Positions 51,444 through 60,549 of a stretch of DNA of 64,000 bases are shown piece by piece. Position 1 is the stretch's first letter. Every line of letters begins with the position of its first letter. The notes under the pieces were generated by a model, which was not told where the DNA came from, ran no database searches, and saw only the letters and a program-made list of their open reading frames with translations. The stretch comes from Lysobacter sp. KIS68-7 (GTDB lineage: Bacteria; Pseudomonadota; Gammaproteobacteria; Xanthomonadales; Xanthomonadaceae), in NCBI RefSeq assembly GCF_021284745.1, contig NZ_CP089925.1, positions 2,727,001-2,791,000 of the forward strand, given 5' to 3'. A program made the translations under genes and the position numbers.

Positions 51444-52204
51444 CCATGGAACAAAGCCTCATCACCCGCATCGTCGAAGCCGCCCTGATGGCGGCGAACC
51501 AGCCGCTGACGCTCGCGCAGCTGCACGGCCTGTTCTCGCTCGACGATCCCGCGCCGGAAGGCAGCGTCGAAATGGCGCTGGAAACCCTGCGCGAACAATG
51601 CGCCGACCGCGGCGTGGAACTGGTGGAACTCGCATCGGGCTTCCGTTTCCAGGTCAAGGCCGACGTGCATGCCTGGGTCGCGCGCCTGTGGACCGAGCGC
51701 CAGACCAAGTACACGCGCGCCACGCTCGAAACGCTCGCGCTCATCGCCTACCGCCAGCCGATCACGCGCGGCGAGATCGAACAGGTGCGCGGCGTGGCCG
51801 TGAACAGCAACATCATCAAGGCGCTCGAGGAGCGCGAGTGGATCCGCGTCGTCGGCCATCGCGACGTGCCCGGCAAGCCGGCGCTGTTCGGCACCACGAA
51901 GGGCTTCCTCGATTACTTCGGCCTCAAGCGCCTGGATGAACTCCCCCCGCTGTCCGAACTCAAGGACATCGGCGAACTCGAACCGCAGCTGCAGTTCGAA
52001 CCCGAAGCCGCCGCCGCATTGCCGATTGGTGACATGCCGGCCGGCGACCTGCCCGAAGCCGACGACGTCGGTTTCGACGACCCCCAAGAATCCATCGCCG
52101 TCGACGAGACGCCCGATGCCCCCGAAGACGCGGAAGACGAAGACACCGCGTCCATGACCGAAGATGACGACGCCGAGACGGCCTCGTCGGAGCAAACCCA
52201 ATGA
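51440..52204 (+). CDS. scpB: Segregation and condensation protein B
   Basis: The 254-residue protein has two winged-helix domains (ITRIVEAALMAANQPLTLAQLHGLF; TLETLALIAYRQPITRGEIEQVRGV; GTTKGFLDYFGL) and a long acidic C-terminal tail. It partners ScpA and SMC in chromosome condensation. ATG 51440 overlaps the scpA stop (ATGA), and the stop overlaps rluB the same way. Confidence 0.95.
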   Translation: MTMEQSLITRIVEAALMAANQPLTLAQLHGLFSLDDPAPEGSVEMALETLREQCADRGVELVELASGFRFQVKADVHAWVARLWTERQTKYTRATLETLALIAYRQPITRGEIEQVRGVAVNSNIIKALEEREWIRVVGHRDVPGKPALFGTTKGFLDYFGLKRLDELPPLSELKDIGELEPQLQFEPEAAAALPIGDMPAGDLPEADDVGFDDPQESIAVDETPDAPEDAEDEDTASMTEDDDAETASSEQTQ

Positions 52205-53907
52205 GTGATCAAGAACGCCGCAAGCTCTCCCTGAAGCGCGGCGCCCCCGACGCCCCCGCCGCCGAAGCACCGCGCATCGAGGAACGCCTGCACAAGGTCC
52301 TCGCGCAGGCCGGCCTCGGTTCGCGTCGCGCGCTGGAACAGCGCATCGCCGACGGCCTCGTGCGCGTCAACGGCAACACCGCCACCGTGGGCATGAGCGT
52401 GAGCGGCGGCGACAAGATCGAAATCGACGGACGCACGTTCGTCGCCACCGCGCTGACCGAACCGGCGCGCGTGCTGATCTACAACAAGCCCGAGGGCGAA
52501 GTGACCACGCGGGAAGATCCCGAAGGCCGCCCGACCATTTTCGAAGCGCTGCCCAGGCTCAAGGGCGCGCGCTGGATCGCGATCGGCCGCCTGGACATCA
52601 ACACCACCGGCCTGCTGCTGCTCACCACCGACGGCGAGCTGGCCAACGCGATGATGCATCCGTCCTACGAGATCGAACGCGAATACGTGTGCCGCGTGCG
52701 TCCGCCGGAAGGCGAAGAGGACGTGTCGGACAAGCTCGTCGATCGCCTGCGTCGCGGCATCGCGCTGGAAGACGGCCCGGCAAAGTTCGACGACGTCGAA
52801 CGCATCGGCGGCGAAGACGGCTCGCACGACTGGTTCCGCGTGATGCTCAAGGAAGGCCGCAACCGCGAAGTGCGCCGCCTGTGGGAATCGCAGGGTTGCC
52901 AGGTGTCGCGCCTGAAGCGCATCCGTTACGGCGACGTCTCGCTGCCGCAGCCGCTGCTGCGCGGCCAGTCGCAGGAGCTGGCGGCCGAGAAGGTCGCCAC
53001 GCTGCGCACCAAGCTCGGCCTCGAAGACGGCACGCCTTCCTCGCTCACGCTGATGCCGGTGATCGGCCAGCGCAAGGCGGCGAAGTCGACGCTGCATTTC
53101 GGCGGCGCGCGCACCCAGGGTTATGTCGGCGGCCACAACACGGCGGACGAAGGACGCGAACTGCGTCGCTTCGACCACGTGCGCGAAGACCGTCGCGGCG
53201 GCCGCGGCGGCAAGAAGCCACACGGTGGCCTGACGGTCAGCGGCGAAGCCGCGGCCAAGGCCGGCGCCAAGGCCTTCAAGCCGAAGGGTCCGCGCCAGCA
53301 GGGCCAGCGCATGCGTCCGGGCGAACAGCGCGATGCGGGCAATCCCGCCGCGTTCCGCACCTGGTACGTGCCGGAGGGTGTCGACACGGGCCCGACCGGT
53401 CATCGCAATCCGGATGGCGCGCGCGGCCGCAAGCCCTTCAACAAGCAGGGCGGTGGCGGCAACTTCGGTGGCGGCCAGGGCCAGGGCCAGGCACGCGGTC
53501 CGGGACAGGGGCCGCGCGGCCCGCGTCCGGGCGGCGGCGGTGGTGGTGGTCGTCCGTTCGGCAACAACGAAGGCCGTCCGAGTCGCGGCCCCGGTGGCGG
53601 CGGTGGCCCGCGTCCTTACGGACATCCGGGCAATGCGCCGAGCTTCCCGTCCGACCACGCCAATCCGGGTGGCTTCAATCCTTACGGCAACGAGCGTCCG
53701 CAGCGTGGTCCGGGCGGTCGTCCCGGTGGCCCGCGTCCGGGCGGTCCGCGTCCCGGTGGTCCGGGTGGCCCGCGTCCGGGCGGTCCGCGTCCGGGTGGCG
53801 CGCGTCCCGGCGGCCAGCGCCCCGGTGGCCCGCGTCCGGGCGGTCCCCGCCCCGGTGGTCCGCGTGGTGGCGGTCGTCCGGGTGGTGGTCGCCACAGCGG
53901 CGGCTGA
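52201..53907 (+). CDS. rluB: 23S rRNA pseudouridine(2605) synthase RluB with a long Gly/Arg/Pro-rich tail
   Basis: The 568-residue protein has an S4 RNA-binding domain (about 26-75) and a RsuA/RluB-type catalytic domain with Asp132 in GRLDINTTGLLLLTTDG. E. coli RluB is about 290 residues, and the catalytic part here ends near 270. The remaining 300 residues are low complexity, changing from basic (HVREDRRGGRGGKK) to GPGQG and finally many tandem GPRPGG units (about 500-560). The tail may bind RNA. It is the last gene of the scpA-scpB-rluB operon and is followed by a terminator. Confidence 0.93.
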   Translation: MSDQERRKLSLKRGAPDAPAAEAPRIEERLHKVLAQAGLGSRRALEQRIADGLVRVNGNTATVGMSVSGGDKIEIDGRTFVATALTEPARVLIYNKPEGEVTTREDPEGRPTIFEALPRLKGARWIAIGRLDINTTGLLLLTTDGELANAMMHPSYEIEREYVCRVRPPEGEEDVSDKLVDRLRRGIALEDGPAKFDDVERIGGEDGSHDWFRVMLKEGRNREVRRLWESQGCQVSRLKRIRYGDVSLPQPLLRGQSQELAAEKVATLRTKLGLEDGTPSSLTLMPVIGQRKAAKSTLHFGGARTQGYVGGHNTADEGRELRRFDHVREDRRGGRGGKKPHGGLTVSGEAAAKAGAKAFKPKGPRQQGQRMRPGEQRDAGNPAAFRTWYVPEGVDTGPTGHRNPDGARGRKPFNKQGGGGNFGGGQGQGQARGPGQGPRGPRPGGGGGGGRPFGNNEGRPSRGPGGGGGPRPYGHPGNAPSFPSDHANPGGFNPYGNERPQRGPGGRPGGPRPGGPRPGGPGGPRPGGPRPGGARPGGQRPGGPRPGGPRPGGPRGGGRPGGGRHSGG

Positions 53908-53925
53908 TCCAACGATGCATTGAAC

Positions 53926-53956
53926 GAAGGGCGCCGCGAGGCGCCCTTCTTCTTTG
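53926..53956 (+). terminator. Intrinsic terminator after rluB
   Basis: A perfect 10-bp stem GAAGGGCGCC/GGCGCCCTTC (53926-53935 and 53940-53949) closes a GCGA loop and is followed by TTCTTTG, 18 bases after the rluB stop. Confidence 0.85.
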
Positions 53957-54032
53957 CGCATCACGCGCGCACTTCGCCCTCGCTTCACCTTCGCGCCATC
54001 GACGCTTCGCGCCTTGCGCGGACGCTGCGCGC

Positions 54033-55190
54033 ATGCCCAACGAATTCGATCTCATCGTCGTCGGCGCGAGCTTCGCCGGTGCCGCATGCGCCCTCGCCGC
54101 CGCACAATCCGGCCTGCGCGTGTGCGTGCTCGAGCGCAAGCGCGATCCCGGCGACAAGCTGCGCACCACCGGCATCATCGTGAAGGAAGCCGCCGAGCGC
54201 ACCCTGCTCGGCCAACTGCCGGCATCGCTGGTCCGCCGCGTCGAACAGGTGCGTTTGTACGCACCGAGCCTCAAGCAGATCGCGCTTGCCGCACCCGGCT
54301 GTTACTTCCTGACCACCGACACGCCCGGCGTGATGCGCTGGCTTGCGGACCAGTTGCGCCTGCACGGTGTCGATCTGCGCCTGGGCACGGCATTCCGCGA
54401 TGCACGACGCGAAGGCGATGCGTGGCGGGTCGACGGCATCGGGCGCGCACGTTGGCTCGTCGGCGCCGACGGTGCACGTTCGCGCGTAGCGCAACGCTGT
54501 GGTCTCGGGCATGTGCGCGGCTTCCTCTACGGCATCGAATACGAGTTTCCCCATGCGCGCCTCGCGCATCCCGACGCGCTGCATTGCTTCATCAGCAAGC
54601 GCTACGCACCGGGCTACATCGGATGGATCGCGCAGAATCCGGGCGGCGTGCAGGCCGGCCTGGCGCTGCGCCACGATCCGGCGCATGCGCGCGTGCCCGA
54701 CATCGATGGTTTCCTGTTGCGCGTCGGTCGCGCGGGCGGTCTGCCCTTGCGATTGACGCCGGGGCCGACGCGCGCCGGGCTGATTCCCTGCAGCGGCCCC
54801 GTCGATCCGATCGCGCGCGACGGTGCGATCCTCGTCGGCGACGCCGCCGGCATCGTCTCGCCCGTGACCGCCGGCGGCATCCATGCCGCCTGGGAACATG
54901 CGTGGACGGTCGGGCGCGCCATCGCCGCGCATCAACGCCACGAAGGCCCGTCGCCCGAACGCATCGCCGCCGAAGCCGCACCACGCTTCCGCACCAAGCG
55001 CGCGCTGCGTTGGGCCTACGACCGCCTGCCCTTCGACTGGCCCTTCGACCTGCTGCTCTGCTCGCCGCCCTTGCGATGGGCGGCGGAGCAGGTCTACTTC
55101 GGTGCGCGGCGTTGCGAGCCGCTCACTCCGTCGGAATGCGCGACGCGTTCGCCGCGAGCCACTGGCGGAACGATTGCAGGCGGGGATTGA
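54033..55190 (+). CDS. FAD-dependent oxidoreductase of the geranylgeranyl reductase family
   Basis: The 385-residue flavoprotein has the dinucleotide motif VVGASFAGAACALAAAQSGLRVCVLERK near residue 10, a conserved DKLRTTGIIVKEA, LVGADGARSRVA, and the second FAD motif ILVGDAAGIVSPVTAGGIHAAWEHAW. Relatives reduce isoprenoid double bonds or hydroxylate aromatics; the substrate is not known. The start is placed at MPNEFDLIV. The last 68 bases overlap the 3' end of the convergent NmrA-type gene, so its C-terminal 20 or so residues (after CEPLTPSE) are less certain. Confidence 0.85.
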   Translation: MPNEFDLIVVGASFAGAACALAAAQSGLRVCVLERKRDPGDKLRTTGIIVKEAAERTLLGQLPASLVRRVEQVRLYAPSLKQIALAAPGCYFLTTDTPGVMRWLADQLRLHGVDLRLGTAFRDARREGDAWRVDGIGRARWLVGADGARSRVAQRCGLGHVRGFLYGIEYEFPHARLAHPDALHCFISKRYAPGYIGWIAQNPGGVQAGLALRHDPAHARVPDIDGFLLRVGRAGGLPLRLTPGPTRAGLIPCSGPVDPIARDGAILVGDAAGIVSPVTAGGIHAAWEHAWTVGRAIAAHQRHEGPSPERIAAEAAPRFRTKRALRWAYDRLPFDWPFDLLLCSPPLRWAAEQVYFGARRCEPLTPSECATRSPRATGGTIAGGD

Positions 55191-56070
55191 GCTTGCGCGT
55201 CGCCTCGACGTCGCGCGGCCCGCGGAAATCGGCCTCGAAGTCGCGCTTGTACTGGAACATGTTGCCGAGGTCGTCCGCGCCCGGGAAACCGAAGCCGCGG
55301 AATTGCGCCGGCGACACCGCCGCATGCCGCACTTCACGGCCCAAGGCATCGCTGAGCGCGCTCGCCATCTCCTTGCCGTTCAAGTGCTCGCCCGCGATGG
55401 CCACGTGCTTGCCGATGAAGGCATCGCCCGCCTGGAAGAGCCCGTACGCGCTGCGCCCGATGTCTTCGGCGGCGATCCCCGGCATCTTCGCGTCGTCCAT
55501 GGGCAGCACGAACTCGAGCACGCCATCGGCGCCCGGTTTCGGGTTCATGCCGAAATAGATGAGGTTGTCCCAGTAGAAGGACGTCGCCAGCCACGTCGTC
55601 GGCAGGCCTTCGAACAGCGCGTCCGATTCGCCCTTCGCATCGAAGTGCGGGACTTTGTATTTCTCCATCAGCGTCGGCATGCGGTCGTCGGACAGCGGCA
55701 CTTTCTTGCGGGTGTCTTCCAGCGTGGACCACACGATGTGCTTCACGCCCGCGGCCTTCGCGGCCTGCGCCAGGTTGCGCGCCTGCGCGAGTTCCTTGTC
55801 CGGCGAGAAGTGCTCCCAGAAGTTGGTGACGAAGAACGCGCCATACGCCCCCTTCAACGCGCGTTCCAGGCTGGCTTCGTCGTCGAGGTCGGCGGCGACC
55901 ACCTCCGCACCTGCCGCCGCGAGTGCGCGCGCCTTGTCGGAGTCGGCGTGGCGTGTGATGGCGCGGACGCGGAAACCGCCCTTGGGATCGTCGAGGATGG
56001 CGCGGGCCAGGCCGCCGCCCTGGGCGCCGGTGGCACCGACGACGGCAATGGTCTTCGTTGAATCGGTCAT
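55123..56070 (-). CDS. NmrA-family NAD(P)-binding protein
   Basis: The protein of about 315 residues has a Rossmann motif [17 protein letters not shown] at the N-terminus and the atypical short-chain dehydrogenase pattern of NmrA/HSCARG proteins ([49 protein letters not shown]). These bind NADP and act as redox-sensing regulators rather than enzymes, though some are quinone reductases. ATG 56070 has the better ribosome-binding spacing (CCGAGA); ATG 56079 is also possible. It diverges from a sigma-54 activator gene. Confidence 0.88.
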   Translation of the reverse strand: MTDSTKTIAVVGATGAQGGGLARAILDDPKGGFRVRAITRHADSDKARALAAAGAEVVAADLDDEASLERALKGAYGAFFVTNFWEHFSPDKELAQARNLAQAAKAAGVKHIVWSTLEDTRKKVPLSDDRMPTLMEKYKVPHFDAKGESDALFEGLPTTWLATSFYWDNLIYFGMNPKPGADGVLEFVLPMDDAKMPGIAAEDIGRSAYGLFQAGDAFIGKHVAIAGEHLNGKEMASALSDALGREVRHAAVSPAQFRGFGFPGADDLGNMFQYKRDFEADFRGPRDVEATRKLNPRLQSFRQWLAANASRIPTE

Positions 56071-56148
56071 GTCGGACATCTCGGATGCGTTGGGGAAATC
56101 CCGCCCGAATGAACGCATGGAACGGCCGATGTTCGGTCACCCACCTGC

Positions 56149-56163
56149 GCAACGAATCGTTGC
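56149..56163. promoter_or_regulatory. Palindrome between nmrA-like gene and sigma-54 activator
   Basis: GCAACGAATCGTTGC has 7-bp arms around a central base, in the 115-bp divergent region. It may be an operator for autoregulation of the activator or control of the nmrA-like gene. No -24/-12 element was found beside it. Confidence 0.35.
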
Positions 56164-56185
56164 AGGCGGAGGTAGACTCGGCCGT

Positions 56186-57757
56186 ATGGCCACCGTCGAG
56201 TCGCAGACCGACCTGCACGCCGCACTCGCGGGCATCGCGCGTGCGATCGCCGATTCGCTGGAAGTGCGCGACGTGTGGGATCGCGTGGCCGATGCCTGCA
56301 GGACCCTCGTGCCCTTCGATGCGATGGGCATCGTGCGGCTGCTCGAAGATGGATCGGTGCAGGCGGTGGCGGCGGCGGGCGAAGCGGAGCCCAAGGGCCT
56401 GGTCGGCCGCATCTTTCCGCGCAGCGGCTATTCGCCGGCCTTCTGGCCCGACGAAGAACGCTTCGTGGTGTTGATGCGCGATACCGCGCAACACCTCGAC
56501 CCGGCCTACATGCTCGACAAGCTCGCGCTGGAGCGTGGTTATCGTTCGGCGCTGCGCGTGCCCCTCGGGCATGGGCGCCAACGGCTGGGCTCGGTGCTGC
56601 TGGTCTCGCACGCTCCCGATGCGTTCGACGAGTCGCACGCCAGTGCCCTGCTCGTCATCGCCGAACTCGCCTCGCTCGCGCTCGCGCACCAGGGCCTGGC
56701 GGAAACGCTGGCCGAAGAGACGAGCCGCAGTGCGGAAGCGCGTGCGCGCGCCGAGCACCTCGAACGCCGCGTGCAGGCGCTCGCCGAAGAACTGGAATCG
56801 CGCAGCCCGCATCGCGCACTCGGCCAGTCGGCGCGTTGGCGCGACGTGCTCACCCTCGCCGCGAAGGTCGCCCCGACCGACACCACCGTGCTGCTGAGCG
56901 GCGAATCCGGCACGGGCAAGGAAGTGATCGCGCGCTTCATCCATCGCGGTTCCGCGCGGCGCGACGGTCCCTTCATCGCGCTCAATTGCGCCGCCTTGCC
57001 CGAACAGTTGCTGGAGTCCGAACTGTTCGGCCACGAGCGCGGCGCGTTCACCGGCGCCGTCGCCACGCGCACGGGCAAGCTCGAGCAGGCCGCCGGCGGC
57101 GTGCTGTTCCTGGATGAAGTGGCGGAGATGAGCCCCACGGTGCAGGCCAAGTTCCTGCGCGTGCTGCAGGAGCGCGAGTTCCAGCGGCTCGGCGGCACGC
57201 GCACGCTGCACGCGGACGTGCGGGTGCTCGCCGCCACGCATCGCAACTTGCCGCAGGCAATCGAGCGCGGCACCTTCCGCGAAGACCTGTTCTACCGGCT
57301 GGCCGTGTTCGACCTGCCCTTGCCGTCTTTGCGCGAACGACGCGAGGACATCCCGCTGCTCATCGACGCCTTCCTCGAGGAAAGCGGCCGCAACGTGGGG
57401 CGCCCGGCGGCCGGCATCGACGACGCGGCGCTCGCTTCGCTCGTCGCGCACGACTGGCCGGGCAACGTGCGCGAGTTGCGCAATGCGATCGAACGCGCGG
57501 TGATCCTGTGCGAGGGCGGTCTGGTCACCGCGGCGCACCTGCCGATGGGGATCGGTGCCGCTGCGAACGGCGCGGCGCGCGACCGGCAAGCGACCGTGCA
57601 TTTCGATGCCTCGCGCGCGCAATCCCTGGGCGATGCGGAACGCGCCCTCATCGTCGATGCCCTCGCGCGCGCCGGCCAGAACAAATCGCAGGCCGCGCGG
57701 CTGCTCGGGATCACGCGCGCGCAGCTGCGATCGCGGATCGAGCGGCATCGGCTGTAG
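56186..57757 (+). CDS. Sigma-54-dependent transcriptional activator with N-terminal GAF domain (NorR-like layout)
   Basis: The 523-residue enhancer-binding protein has a GAF sensor domain (about 10-165), a coiled linker, and an AAA+ core with Walker A GESGTGKE (239-246), the sigma-54 contact loop GAFTGA (286-291), Walker B VLFLDE (306-311) and [22 protein letters not shown]. The C-terminal Fis-type HTH is at about 490-523 ([23 protein letters not shown]). The layout is that of NorR, but the ligand cannot be named. A sigma-54 promoter and palindrome lie directly downstream, so it probably activates the outer-membrane protein and amidohydrolase genes. Confidence 0.93.
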   Translation: MATVESQTDLHAALAGIARAIADSLEVRDVWDRVADACRTLVPFDAMGIVRLLEDGSVQAVAAAGEAEPKGLVGRIFPRSGYSPAFWPDEERFVVLMRDTAQHLDPAYMLDKLALERGYRSALRVPLGHGRQRLGSVLLVSHAPDAFDESHASALLVIAELASLALAHQGLAETLAEETSRSAEARARAEHLERRVQALAEELESRSPHRALGQSARWRDVLTLAAKVAPTDTTVLLSGESGTGKEVIARFIHRGSARRDGPFIALNCAALPEQLLESELFGHERGAFTGAVATRTGKLEQAAGGVLFLDEVAEMSPTVQAKFLRVLQEREFQRLGGTRTLHADVRVLAATHRNLPQAIERGTFREDLFYRLAVFDLPLPSLRERREDIPLLIDAFLEESGRNVGRPAAGIDDAALASLVAHDWPGNVRELRNAIERAVILCEGGLVTAAHLPMGIGAAANGAARDRQATVHFDASRAQSLGDAERALIVDALARAGQNKSQAARLLGITRAQLRSRIERHRL

Positions 57758-57771
57758 CCAGGCGCAACGGC

Positions 57772-57800
57772 TGGCGATGCATCGCCACATTGGCGATCCA
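57772..57800 (+). promoter_or_regulatory. Candidate upstream activator sequence for the sigma-54 activator
   Basis: TGGCGATGCATCGCCA (57772-57787) is a perfect 16-bp palindrome, followed three bases on by another TGGCGAT half-site (57791-57797). It is centred about 100 bp upstream of the -24 region, the usual distance for an enhancer-binding protein site. Confidence 0.5.
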
Positions 57801-57869
57801 CAGCCACCAGCTTGTCGCGGACACCCCACGCGCCTTCAATCGCATCAACGACTTGCGCGCATCGGACGC

Positions 57870-57886
57870 TTGGCACGCGACGTGCA
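57870..57886 (+). promoter_or_regulatory. Sigma-54 (-24/-12) promoter
   Basis: TTGGCACGCGACGTGCA places GG (57872-57873) and GC (57884-57885) exactly ten bases apart, and TTGGCACG is the ideal -24 element. The -12 element is GTGC in place of TTGC. It lies 33 bases before the ATG of the outer-membrane protein gene. Confidence 0.7.
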
Positions 57887-57918
57887 ATCCATTCGGGCAC
57901 CCCACCCGAGTCGCCCCC

Positions 57919-58740
57919 ATGTCGTTCCGATCCCGTCGTTCCCTGCTTGCAGCGCACATCGTGGCGCTGTGCTTCGTCCCCGGCCTGTCCTTCGCCCAGG
58001 ATCGCTTCGACCAGCCATCCGAGGAATGGCAGTTCCGCACCAGCCTCTACGGCTTCTTCCCCGATGTCGGTGGCCACGCGCGCATTCCGAGCGGCGGTGA
58101 GCTTCCGCTCGAGATGGACGCCGGCGACCTCATCTCGCACACCGACTTCGCGGGCATGGCGAGTTTCGAAACCCGCAAGGGGCGCTGGGGCGGCTACGCC
58201 GACGCGGTCTACATGGACCTCGGCCAGCATGTGTTCGGCACGCGCGCCATCCTCGCCGGCCGCCAGCCGTTGCCGCCCGGCACGTACGCCGATGCCTCGC
58301 TCGACATCGAAGCCCTCGCGCTCACGCTCGCCGGCACGTATCGCTTTTACGAATCGCCCAACACCACCATCGACGCGTTGTTCGGCGGTCGCTTCCTCGA
58401 CGCCACCGTGCAACTGGACTGGGACTTCAACAGCGACGTCGCAGGCACGCTGCGCACCGGCACGAACAAGCAGAGCAAGGCGAGCTGGGACGGCATCGTC
58501 GGACTGAAGGGCCGCACCTACTTCGGCGAACGCAAGCAGTGGTTCGTGCCCTGGTACGCCGACGTGGGCACCGGCGCGACCGACCTCACCTGGAACGCCA
58601 GCGCCGGCATCGGCTACGCCGCGCATTGGGGCGATGTGTTCCTCACCTATCGCCGCCTCGATTACGACTTCGGCCAGGACCGCCACCTCGACGACATCCA
58701 CTTCCAGGGACCGACGCTCGGCGTCGCGTTCTCCTGGTGA
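57919..58740 (+). CDS. Outer-membrane beta-barrel protein, unknown function
   Basis: The 273-residue protein has a signal peptide (LLAAHIVALCFVPGLSFAQ) and alternating amphipathic strands consistent with an 8-12 strand barrel (QFRTSLYGFFPDVGG; RWGGYADAVYMDLGQHV; GLKGRTYFGERKQWFVPWYADVGTG). The C-terminus FQGPTLGVAFSW ends in an aromatic residue, as required for Bam insertion. No family name is assigned. The sigma-54 promoter directly upstream suggests induced expression together with the amidohydrolase. Confidence 0.78.
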   Translation: MSFRSRRSLLAAHIVALCFVPGLSFAQDRFDQPSEEWQFRTSLYGFFPDVGGHARIPSGGELPLEMDAGDLISHTDFAGMASFETRKGRWGGYADAVYMDLGQHVFGTRAILAGRQPLPPGTYADASLDIEALALTLAGTYRFYESPNTTIDALFGGRFLDATVQLDWDFNSDVAGTLRTGTNKQSKASWDGIVGLKGRTYFGERKQWFVPWYADVGTGATDLTWNASAGIGYAAHWGDVFLTYRRLDYDFGQDRHLDDIHFQGPTLGVAFSW

Positions 58741-58774
58741 TTTCCAAACGTTCCCCCAAGCAGCGAGACCCGAC

Positions 58775-59737
58775 ATGAGCAAGCAACGCCTCGACGTCCA
58801 CCACCATTTCCTCCCGCCGGAGTTCGTCGCCGACCTCGCCGCACGCGGCGCGAAGTGGACCGGTGGCCCCAAGATTCCCGAATGGAACCTCGACCTCGCG
58901 CGCGAAACGATGGCGCGCAACGGCATCGCGCAGGCCGTGGGATCGGTCGTCCCCGGCGTGTACTGGGGCGACATCGCCGCCGCGGTGCATTGGGCGCGCC
59001 ACGCGAACGAGTACATGGCGCGCATCGTGCAGGACGAGCCCTCGCGCTTCGGCGCGTTCGCCGCGATGCCCCTGCCCGACACGCATGCGGCCTGCCGCGA
59101 ACTCGAGTACGCACTCGATGTGCTCAAGCTCGACGGCGTGCAGATCATGAGCAGCGTCGGCGTGCAGTACCCCGGCGACCCGGATTTCGAAGAGTTCTTC
59201 CAGGAACTCGACCGCCGCAAGGCCATCGTGCACATCCACCCGAGCACCGTCGTGCCGGGCAGCATCGTGCCGAAGCTCGACATCCCGTGGGGCGTGGTGG
59301 AGTTCGTGATGGACACCACGCGCGCGGTCGCCAACCTGATCTACAGCGGCACCATGGAGCGCTATCCGAACATCCGGTTCATCGTGTCGCACGCCGGCGG
59401 CACCATTCCCTACATCACGATGCGCATGGAACTGAGTGCGATGCTGGGTGTCGGCGACGTGCCGAAGGGCGTGGAGCACTACATGAAGCAGTTGTACTTC
59501 GACACCGCGCTGTCCACGCATCCGGCGACGCTCGCGGCGCTGACCACGCTGGCCCGGCCCGGCCACCTGCTGTACGGCAGCGATTGGCCGATGATGCCGG
59601 AGATGACGGTGGTGCACGAGAACAAGGCGCTGGACGCGAGCCCGGTGCTCGACGCGGCCATGTCGTACGCGATCGAACGCGGGAACGCAGAAGCCTTGTT
59701 CCCGCGCCTTGCGAAGGCCGCGCAGAAGGCGGCCTGA
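58775..59737 (+). CDS. Amidohydrolase-family protein (ACMSD-like, PF04909)
   Basis: The 320-residue TIM-barrel metalloenzyme has the metal-binding DVHHHF near residue 7, HIHPSTVVPG, IRFIVSHAGGTIPY and the catalytic-site LLYGSDWPMM. Family members include decarboxylases of aromatic acids (aminocarboxymuconate-semialdehyde decarboxylase, methylsalicylate decarboxylase) and hydrolases. The exact reaction is not predictable. It is 34 bases downstream of the outer-membrane protein gene and probably part of the same sigma-54 transcript, which suggests uptake and breakdown of a small aromatic or related compound. Confidence 0.88.
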   Translation: MSKQRLDVHHHFLPPEFVADLAARGAKWTGGPKIPEWNLDLARETMARNGIAQAVGSVVPGVYWGDIAAAVHWARHANEYMARIVQDEPSRFGAFAAMPLPDTHAACRELEYALDVLKLDGVQIMSSVGVQYPGDPDFEEFFQELDRRKAIVHIHPSTVVPGSIVPKLDIPWGVVEFVMDTTRAVANLIYSGTMERYPNIRFIVSHAGGTIPYITMRMELSAMLGVGDVPKGVEHYMKQLYFDTALSTHPATLAALTTLARPGHLLYGSDWPMMPEMTVVHENKALDASPVLDAAMSYAIERGNAEALFPRLAKAAQKAA

Positions 59738-59740
59738 GGC

Positions 59741-60538
59741 TCAGCGCAGTTCGAACGCGTCGGCGTCGAACATCGCGGGGAAGTGCTCGCGATGCGCGAG
59801 CAGTTCGCGGGCGGGGAGCGTCGTCGTCACCACGACCTCCTCGTCCGCGCATTCGCTCATCGCGCGACCCTGGAAATCGATGACAGCGCTCTCGCCCGAG
59901 TAATGCAGGCCGTTGCCGTCGGTGCCCACGCGGTTGAGGCCGGCGACGAAGCACAGGTTTTCCACCGCACGCGCGCGCAGCAACAAGTTCCAGGCATGCG
60001 CGCGCGCCGACGGCCAGTTCGCGACGTACAGCAACAGGTCGTAGTCGAGCCCGCCCTTGCGTTCGACGTCGAAGCGGTTGCGCGAGAACACCGGGAAGCG
60101 CAGGTCGTAGCAGACCAGCGGGCAGATGCGCCAACCCTTCCATTCGACGGTGATGCGGTCGCGGCCGGCGGCGTAGCGTTCGTGCTCCTTCGCGTAACGG
60201 AACAGGTGGCGCTTGTCGTAGGTCTTCAGTTCGCCATCGGGCGTGACGAAGCACAGGCGGTTGTAGACGCCCTTGCCGTCACGGATCTGCACGCTGCCGC
60301 AGATCGCCGCGTCGATCGCCTTCGACTGTTCGCGCAGCCACGCGATCGTCGGGCCGTCCATCGTTTCGGCCTGCGAGATCGCGTCGTTGCTGAAGCCGCT
60401 GGTGAAGGTTTCCGGCAGCAGCACGAGGTCGGTGGTCTGGTGCAGCGGTGCGAGCAGGTGGCCGTAGTAGTCGCGGTTGGCCGCGGGGTCGTGCCAACGC
60501 GTGTCGCCCTGCACCAGCGAAATACGAAGGTTGTCCAA
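59741..60538 (-). CDS. yafV: Omega-amidase of the nitrilase superfamily (YafV type)
   Basis: The 265-residue carbon-nitrogen hydrolase has the Glu-Lys-Cys triad: Glu43 in LLPETFTSGFS, Lys109 in TYDKRHLF and Cys143 in PLVCYDLRFP. It deamidates alpha-ketoglutaramate and similar omega-amides. The start is TTG 60538, because AAGGAG lies six bases upstream and the family N-terminus (DNLRISLVQGD) begins here; the frame is open to 60610 but that overlaps the aminotransferase gene. It is 11 bases downstream of the aminotransferase that would make its substrate. Confidence 0.9.
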   Translation of the reverse strand: MDNLRISLVQGDTRWHDPAANRDYYGHLLAPLHQTTDLVLLPETFTSGFSNDAISQAETMDGPTIAWLREQSKAIDAAICGSVQIRDGKGVYNRLCFVTPDGELKTYDKRHLFRYAKEHERYAAGRDRITVEWKGWRICPLVCYDLRFPVFSRNRFDVERKGGLDYDLLLYVANWPSARAHAWNLLLRARAVENLCFVAGLNRVGTDGNGLHYSGESAVIDFQGRAMSECADEEVVVTTTLPARELLAHREHFPAMFDADAFELR

Positions 60539-60549
60539 GGTGTGCTCCT

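Noticed and set aside
53700-53880. Tandem repeats as a CRISPR array
   Set aside because: The units are short, in frame and without unique spacers; they encode the GPRPGG tail of RluB.
51913-53988. A 691-codon minus-strand frame antisense to scpB/rluB
   Set aside because: It is Thr/Arg/Ala low-complexity, complementary to the rluB tail and catalytic region, with no start context or domain.
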